Positions 57,617 to 64,000 of a stretch of 64,000 bases of DNA are shown one piece after another. The notes under the pieces were generated by a model. That model did not search any database. It worked only from the letters and a program-made list of their open reading frames with translations, and was not told the DNA's origin. Numbering within the stretch: position 1 is the stretch's first letter; each line of letters opens with the position of its first letter. Position numbers and translations under genes: made by a program. This DNA comes from Nemertoderma westbladi (Eukaryota; Xenacoelomorpha; Nemertodermatida; Nemertodermatidae): assembly GCA_032718475.1 (NCBI GenBank), contig JAUCBJ010008332.1, positions 48,835 through 112,834 on the forward strand, read 5' to 3'.

Positions 57617-58309
57617 TCTGTTTAATTAAAATATATTTCCTTGGATGATATATCAGTATATAGGCATATATAATATAACTGTATAGTATAAATGTTATTT
57701 CTGTATTGTATTATTAATTATTATTAATTCCAGAATTCAGTAATAATTCAGTAATTAGATGTATTAGCAGCAGGGTGCAGACTGCAGGCCTACAAAACTA
57801 ATATATCATATTATACTATCATAGCTCCGTTTCCGTCTAATACTGTCAAACTGTAATAGAAGAATAGCAGAATAGTAATAGAATAGTGTAGCCTAATACC
57901 TGTAATAAATAATAATAAATCGTGTTATCTGTATAACCGGTTGGCCTACATGTTCTGTGTTCAGAAGACTCCAAGCAGCTATTAAATTAACTGTATAAAA
58001 TATTGCCTATTAACTACTTATTTGCGTTGTTGAGAGCTTTAACCATTAAAACTCTTTTTTAAATATTTTAAGATTTTAATTTAATTCGCCTTAACTTAAA
58101 TAAATAAATATTTTTAATAATAATAAAAATACTACGGTACTTTAAAATGGAATTTGTTCTGTTATATTAGGTGTATTATGTATTTTTGTGTACTATGTAT
58201 TTTCTTTTTTTTATTATATGATGAATATGATTGATACTAGGTGAATACTGAATAATACTACGGTATATTGATTAGAGAGATTAATACTAGGGTATTTTGA
58301 TACGGTATT
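57617..58309. other. Upstream region of CLPTM1
   Basis: AT-rich. It should contain the CLPTM1 5' UTR and promoter, but no TATA box, initiator or 5' UTR intron could be fixed. No other gene seen. Confidence 0.4.
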
Positions 58310-59060
58310 TTGATTAGAGGTGAACACTAGACAATACTACGGTATTTTGATTAGTGGTGAATATAATTAATGCTACAGTATTTTGAATAGAGGTGAACAC
58401 TAGACAATACTACGGTATTTTGATTAGTGGTGAATATAATTAATGCTACAGTATTTTGAATAGAGGTGAACACTAGACAATACTACGGTATTTTGATTAG
58501 TGGTGAATATAATTAATGCTACAGTATTTTGAATAGAGGTGAACACTAGACAATACTACGGTATTTTGATTAGTGGTGAATATAATTAATGCTACAGTAT
58601 TTTGAATAGAGGTGAACACTAGACAATACTACGGTATTTTGATTAGTGGTGAATATAATTAATGCTACAGTATTTTGAATAGAGGTGAACACTAGACAAT
58701 ACTACGGTATTTTGATTAGTGGTGAATATAATTAATGCTACAGTATTTTGAATAGAGGTGAACATTAAATAATACTACGGTATTTTGATTAGTGGTGAAT
58801 ATAATTAATGCTACAGTATTTTGAATAGAGGTGAACACTAGACAATACTACGGTATTTTGATTAGTGGTGAATATAATTAATGCTACAGTATTTTGAATA
58901 GAGGTGAACACTAGACAATACTACGGTATTTTGATTAGTGGTGAATATAATTAATGCTACAGTATTTTGAATAGAGGTGAACACTAGACAATACTACGGT
59001 ATTTTGATTAGTGGTGAATATAATTAATGCTACAGCATTTTGAATAGAGGTGAACATTAA
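58310..59060. repeat. 73-bp dimeric satellite (~10 copies) upstream of CLPTM1
   Basis: TGAACACTAGACAATACTAC recurs at 58321, 58394, 58467 and onward in exact 73-bp steps. Each unit is a dimer of diverged halves of about 37 and 36 bp (ACTACGGTATTTTGATTAGT against GCTACAGTATTTTGAATAGA). Single diverged halves flank both sides (58250-58310, 59140-59260), as expected if the dimer was amplified from a half-unit array. A few units read AACATTAAATAATAC instead of AACACTAGACAATAC. Confidence 0.92.
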
Positions 59061-59409
59061 ATAATACTACGTACCGTATGGGTATGTATATGTAATACTA
59101 CGTGTTTTTATATCGTGGTTGTCTAACATCATATAATTATGTATTTTGATTAGACAGAGGTGAATATGATTACCACATAATACTACAGTATTTTGCTTAG
59201 AGGTGAACATGATTAATACTGTACTACAGTATATTGAATAGTGATCAATACTACGGCGATTAATACCAAATACCAGGATATTTCAACCGTATGTTATTAT
59301 TTCGTCCAATTAATTTGCATATTACTGTATTATGACACTGTATATATTTTCATGTTTTATTTTATCCATATGTAATTTTAAACGATTTTAAATTTAAGCT
59401 GCATAAATC

Positions 59410-59590
59410 ATTTTAAGAGGGGACCTGCATGGAAACGAGTTCTATGAACTCATGCAGTTATCCCCGTCAGAACATTTTATTAGATAATCTTTAACATATA
59501 AATGTATATTATGTATATGTTCTTATGTATATGTATTTCTGTGTATTTCATGCGTTTCTGACAATAAACAACTTCAACTTCAACTTCAGC
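59410..59590 (+). mobile_element. Probable 3' tail of a CR1/L2-type LINE
   Basis: A terminal segment GGGGACCTGCATGGAAACGA with a complementary GAACTCATGCAG stem is followed by AT-rich sequence, ACAATAAAC and short tandem CTTCAA units at the end. Coding regions are absent, so this would be a 5'-truncated copy. Confidence 0.5.
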
Positions 59591-59764
59591 ATTTAACAGT
59601 ATTACCTATACCTAGTACTTTATTATTATTATAAAAGTGGCCCCTGCCCCTGGCTTCCCATCCCAATGGCCTGACCATCGCGTGACCCAATGGCATGCCC
59701 TGAACTGTTGAGCATGCAGCATAGCAGCAGCACCACAACACCAGCCTTCATACAGTCATACGGG

Positions 59765-61514
59765 TGCTTAGATCGTGGCTTTTCCATTTTCCATTATTCC
59801 TTTTAGTATAAAACAATTGATGTGGTTGGAGAAACCTGCTAGGGGTTGCTACTAAGCAGCAACCAATCACGTTAATCCTGTTTAACACAGAGTCAACAGG
59901 TCAATGAGAATGGAATATATTATTATATAGTTATATTATTATATTATATATAGTACAATACCCAGATACCAGACATAAATAAATGAAGAAAAATAAAAAA
60001 TACCGTAGTATAGGCCTAAGTGGATTAGTTTACTGGTTTAATCACAATGATGTACTGCAAAATGAAATATTTATAGTTAAGTCTGGTTCTGGTATAGTAA
60101 TAAACATACTGTACTTATACAATATCTTTATTATTCTCATTGAAGTACTTGCTACGTAGCAATATTCAATGTGGGCAAAATGCAGGTCCCACATATAAGT
60201 TCATCACCACGAATCTCGTGTTGCGTTTTATTCACACAACTTTTATGATACTAACCACTTTGTGCAAACAGGGTGTATGTAAATGCTACTCCGTAACGCC
60301 GACAACCAACGCCGACAACCATTATTAAAGCTAATTAATGTTATTTATTAATTGGGGGAAAGGAACAGGTTACAGTGGAAGGTTAGTCTAACCAAAACAA
60401 TAAACGAGAGCACTCTGCCCCATTATTGTCTGCACCAGTGCGTGCACCACTCTGCCACTGTCTGCCTGCACCAGGTGTCTGCACCACTGTCTGCATCACT
60501 GTCTGCTCTGCACCAGTGTCTGCCTGCACCACTGTCTGCTCTGCACCAGTGTCTGCTTAACGTTTACACTCCAAAATTAATTAGTACGGTACAACGATGG
60601 ACAGATTGATTAGTCTTACTGTCTTCTGGTCTTAGCTCAATCAGTCAATGTAATTAATACTTGGAATATTTAGCAAAGTTTGCTCCGGGCTTCTGCAGTA
60701 TCAATTGCAGAAGCCGAACCGAACCGAAATTGCCAAACTTCGGCCCGAACCGAACCGAAGCCGAAGCTTCTGTTGAGCCCTAGTAGGGGCTTATTCCAGT
60801 ATTCCATATTCTATGGTTTGGGGTAATTCGTAGGACCGTTTTTAAAACACTGCACAAACAGACAGACAGAAAACAGTGCTGCACTGTCAAGGCAGCAAGG
60901 GATCGAACCGGGGCCTCCTAATTGGAAGCCCAGGAATTTCGCCACTGGACCATGCTCATGCAGCTGCTTGAAAATAACAACTACAGAACTAGTTGCGGTA
61001 AATTGCGGTTAGTTGCGGTAAATTGCGGTAAATTGCGGTAAATTGCGGTTTTTAGTAGGACCGACAAAACCTGATACTGTATTAATAGTATTATGTACCG
61101 GTATTGGCTTTGGCTATTATTACTGTATTAGGCCTACTGTTGCTTCAATTCTTAATAATTTGATTTGCTGTACCTTCTGCAGCTGTCTGTCTGTTCTGCC
61201 TGACTGCTTTCGGTATAACTTGTATAATGAAACAGACAGACAGACAAGGCTGCAAGGGGAGGGTGATAATAAAGAATACCGGTACAGATCCTGAGATACT
61301 GAGATATGGAATAATGGTAACCTGAACTTTTTCATGTTAGCAATATTCCATTCTCATTGACTCTGTGTTAAACAGGATTAACGAGAGTGGTTGCTGCTTA
61401 GTGTTAGTAGCAGCTTTCTCCAACTACATTACAGCATTACAGCATTACCCTGTTACCGGTACTTGTTTTATACAAAATGGAATAATGTTAACTGGAAAAG
61501 CCACGATCTAAGCA
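59765..61514. mobile_element. Long inverted repeat pair (arms ~155-170 bp, spacer ~1.4 kb)
   Basis: TGCTTAGATCGTGGCTTTTC (59765 on) pairs with GAAAAGCCACGATCTAAGCA (ending 61514). The arms continue inward through GGTTGGAGAAA, TTAACACAGAGTCAA and TCAATGAGAATGGAATAT (to about 59919; partner 61343 on). Near-identical direct words CAGCCTTCATACAGTCAT (59742-59759) and CAGCCTTCATCAGTTCAT (61520-61537) flank the arms at about 5 bp. No transposase inside. Class unknown. Confidence 0.6.
60891..60965 (-). other. tRNA-Gly(UCC)-like pseudogene or SINE head
   Basis: On the minus strand, box A TGGTCCAGTGG and box B GGTTCGATCCC are spaced as in a tRNA, with a TTCCAA anticodon-loop-like word between. The T-stem and acceptor stem do not pair well, so it is not a functional tRNA. 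It lies just inside the word GTAATTCGTAGGACCG (60826-60842), which matches the terminus of the foldback element at 35792-42036. Confidence 0.5.
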
Positions 61515-62139
61515 CTAGTCAGCCTTCATCAGTTCATGCAGTGCACAAAATGCTGATGCCAATTGTCAAGATTGAAGATATAGGCCTACCCAGCTACCAG
61601 TCTACAACTTCTAATAATTTATCAATACTTCGATAGCTGGATAGTACCGCTACCGGTAATGTAGGCCTATTGTTTTATCTTTCAGTCTTTTATATGCATA
61701 CAGTTTTAGGGCTTTTTGCATTGCATCTGGACCTGCGACCACTGCCTGTAGCTTGGCTAGTTTGGCTGCCTAACCCAGTTTTGCTGGATCGAACCAACCT
61801 GCCAACTACTGCTGCATCTGGCAATGTTTATTGCCAAATCTGGCAACTTTTGGTTTTTCTAATTTTCGCACGCCCAGAAGCAAAATCGAATTTTGGTAAA
61901 TAGGTAAGTGAAAAGAGCGCGAAATTTAAATATAATTGACCGTATAAAGAAAAAAAATCATCATCTGAATTTCTCTTAGCAATAGGCCGAAATGTGCCTA
62001 AAATAATTATTGCCATTTTTGGCAACCATTAGAATTAAAGAAAAATAATGGTTGCCATTTTTGGCAACAATTATTATTGTGCAGCCCTGTCAGTTACTCT
62101 GTCATTGTAAATTACTTCAAAATGGCTTACTGCTGCCAA

Positions 62140-62270
62140 TACAGCAATATATTGTAATAAATCGTACATAAGATGAGAATGAGAATCAATAACACAAACA
62201 CAGCAATATCTGAATATATCGTAATAAATCGTAAATAAGATGAGAATGAGAATCAATAACACAAACACAC
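62140..62270. repeat. ~66-bp tandem duplication
   Basis: AATAAATCGTACATAAGATG and the following AGAATCAATAACACAAACAC word occur twice in a row, with small differences. Confidence 0.65.
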
Positions 62271-62710
62271 ACTGACCAGCTGACTGGTGATAGTTTATTT
62301 TTGCTAGTAATCTCTGGCGCTGCTTGGGGAGGTGGTTGATTGTTGTTTGTACCAATAATAGTTAAAGATTGTATAAATGTAACTGCAGAACTGTGTAATG
62401 CTGATACAATTGCCCTGCAATCAAAATCATCCTTCACTCACAGTTCAGTATAATCTATCTTTCCATTCTGCCATTCCTACATAAAGACATATAATGAAAA
62501 TAATTTCATCCCGTTTTTCATTAGGGCCTACTAGAATCAATCTATTTATATTAGAATATAAATACGTCATATGCTCGTATGCTGGCCTTCAAGCTCATAC
62601 TCTAAATCCTGTGTACACTTCCCTATGCCGGACATGTCATCAATACTCGCCTATACTTACAGCAAACACGCCCTGTTATCGAGACTAGAGGGAGGGTCAC
62701 TAACTGACTA

Positions 62711-63492
62711 GGGCTCGATCGGAGCTCCGGCCTCCGGCTCCGGCCATTTTGGCACCTCCTGCTCCGGCTCCGGTAAAAATATTGCCGGAGTTAATTTTTT
62801 AATAAAGTATTATATTTCGTGCATATTCTAATCTGAACAATTATTTACACTATAAGTACTGAAGTAAGTAGGTACTGTAGTACAGCTTCAATATCAAGCA
62901 TAATACGGTACTGCAGTACTGCAGTAGGCCTATTTACTTAAAGTCAATGACTGACTGACTGTACTGCAGTACTGGTACTGGCCAGCTGGCTGACTAGCAG
63001 ACTATTACAGATAGGCCCTACTGTAAAAAATTGTAAATTCTATGATATGTACACTGTCAGACTGTAGCTGTACCACTGCAGCCATTTACTGCTGTCATGC
63101 CATGCCAGCTGCCAGCATACTGTACTGCAGTACTGGTACACGTACGGTAGGCTACCTACAGTACACATCTCTACCATGGTTAGTGAGTTAGGTAGGCTAG
63201 GCCTACTGTAGGTAATTTTTAGCCGTCACGTCAGGCCGTCTGTCCCTGATAAATCAATTACTTAAATTTTAAATTGAAAATTCGTAAATCTATAAATTAT
63301 GAAATTAATTAGACCTACAGTATGATTGATTTTGAGCGATTGGCGAACGATAACCATACTTTATTTTTTTTAAATAAATAATTAAATTTATAAAATTTTT
63401 GAAAAACTCCGGCTCCTGCTCCGGCTCCGGCCAAATTGTCTAACTCCGGCTCCTGCTCCGGCTCCGGCCAAATCCCAACTCCGATCGAGCCC
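62711..63492. mobile_element. Non-autonomous TIR element with TA flanks
   Basis: GGGCTCGATCGGAG at the left and CTCCGATCGAGCCC at the right are perfect inverses with TA on both sides (62709-62710, 63493-63494). CCGGCTCCGGCC repeats lie just inside both ends, giving strong local foldback. The centre is AT-rich with no open frame. A related but incomplete end (GAGCCCTAGTAGGGGC with CCGAACCGAA words) is near 60700-60785. Confidence 0.72.
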
Positions 63493-63819
63493 TATATAAC
63501 TGACTAACTGTCACAGAACGGGCAAAAAGGGACTTCATAGAAAGCTGCTACAGCTCTCCTCAATCCTCCTTCACTGCGAGACACGACCGAATCTTACGGT
63601 ATTTCAACATAATTTAACCCATTGCCGACTTATAGCCGTATTGTACTATACAGTATATATTTTCTTTCAATCCGCGCCGATAGTAACCAACTCATAACTA
63701 AATTGTCAAAGCTCTGTCTCGTCTATCACGTGTTTGACTGTGCATTGGAGGTGGGGTGTCGTGTAATCTTACCTGTCGGTAGAGTCGGTGCATTAATTAC
63801 GTGTTTTGTTTATATTCAA

Positions 63820-63985
63820 CAGCTATTCCACGTTTTACTGATCGTCCCGATACGATATATTTTAAATTAATTGTGTTATCTCTTATTTTATTATATGGCA
63901 TCTGCGCCCTTTTTATTTACGTGTGCGTCAACACTGTCATTTACTGTTTTAAATGATTAAACAGAAATTGAATTGAATTGGTTGA
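63820..63985 (+). mobile_element. Probable LINE 3' tail
   Basis: The sequence ends in GATTAAACAGAAATTGAATTGAATTG, that is, short ATTGA repeats after an AT-rich 3' UTR-like stretch, as in 5'-truncated non-LTR retrotransposons. No coding part in the window. Confidence 0.4.
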
Positions 63986-64000
63986 ATCTCTTAACCCTAT

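Noticed and set aside
55491-59060. Tandem arrays that might be mistaken for CRISPR arrays
   Set aside because: Units abut or vary as satellites with no unique spacers, no leader and no cas genes, in a eukaryotic genome.
63991-64000. AACCCTA-like end resembling a telomeric repeat
   Set aside because: Only one partial unit; the window end is arbitrary.

Overview
This is a eukaryotic, animal-type window: AT-rich, dense in transposons, with split genes that have GT/AG introns and no bacterial features. Both confident host genes are metazoan. Long foldback elements with 8-bp target duplications, several P-superfamily elements, Merlin, BEL/Pao and tRNA-derived SINEs together suggest a marine invertebrate, possibly an echinoderm. 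That assignment is inference and could be wrong.

Host genes. CLPTM1 (minus strand, 54298-57616) is complete in two coding exons and predicts 636 residues. Its single intron begins with an exact 32-bp tandem array that repeats the real 5' splice site 21 more times. Downstream on the same strand is a vesicular inhibitory amino acid transporter-like gene (SLC32 family, 45194-53337). Five exons join in frame, but the 5' end is not seen and about 30 expected residues have no exon. A PHD finger plus OTU-like protein lies at 22174-22912 (minus).

0-18 kb. Two decayed HECT-type genes (244-3078 and 16600-18060, minus) flank a transposon graveyard. A Merlin transposase sits in an intron of the first HECT copy. 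A P-superfamily transposase gene (family A, 5440-6475 and 8796-9060) is split by a second, nearly complete P-type element (family B, 6476-8795, with about 58-bp terminal inverted repeats). A MULE-like transposase fragment is at 13051-13740. There are SINEs at 11.7 and 15.9 kb and a 555-bp insert bracketed by identical 31-bp repeats at 12.2-12.9 kb.

18-35 kb. A dispersed repeat at 18555-20110 has an inverted sister copy at 32890-33630. The first copy carries a foldback insert (18859-19673) that the second lacks. Between them is a BEL/Pao LTR retrotransposon (23337-32642) with a 5-bp target duplication, two similar LTRs, a broken gag-pol and most of pol deleted.

35.6-43.8 kb. This is a stack of nested elements, each dated by its target duplication: a hAT-like element (35668-43822) hit by a 6.2-kb foldback element with 10-bp tandem repeats in its outer arms (35792-42036) and by another hAT-like element (42171-43243). 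The foldback element itself carries a third hAT-like insertion (37803-38869).

44-64 kb. Outside the two host genes there are SINEs, a CGGT tetranucleotide tract, palindromic repeats, a 73-bp dimeric satellite, long inverted repeats and probable LINE 3' tails. Many open frames here are artefacts of short tandem repeats.
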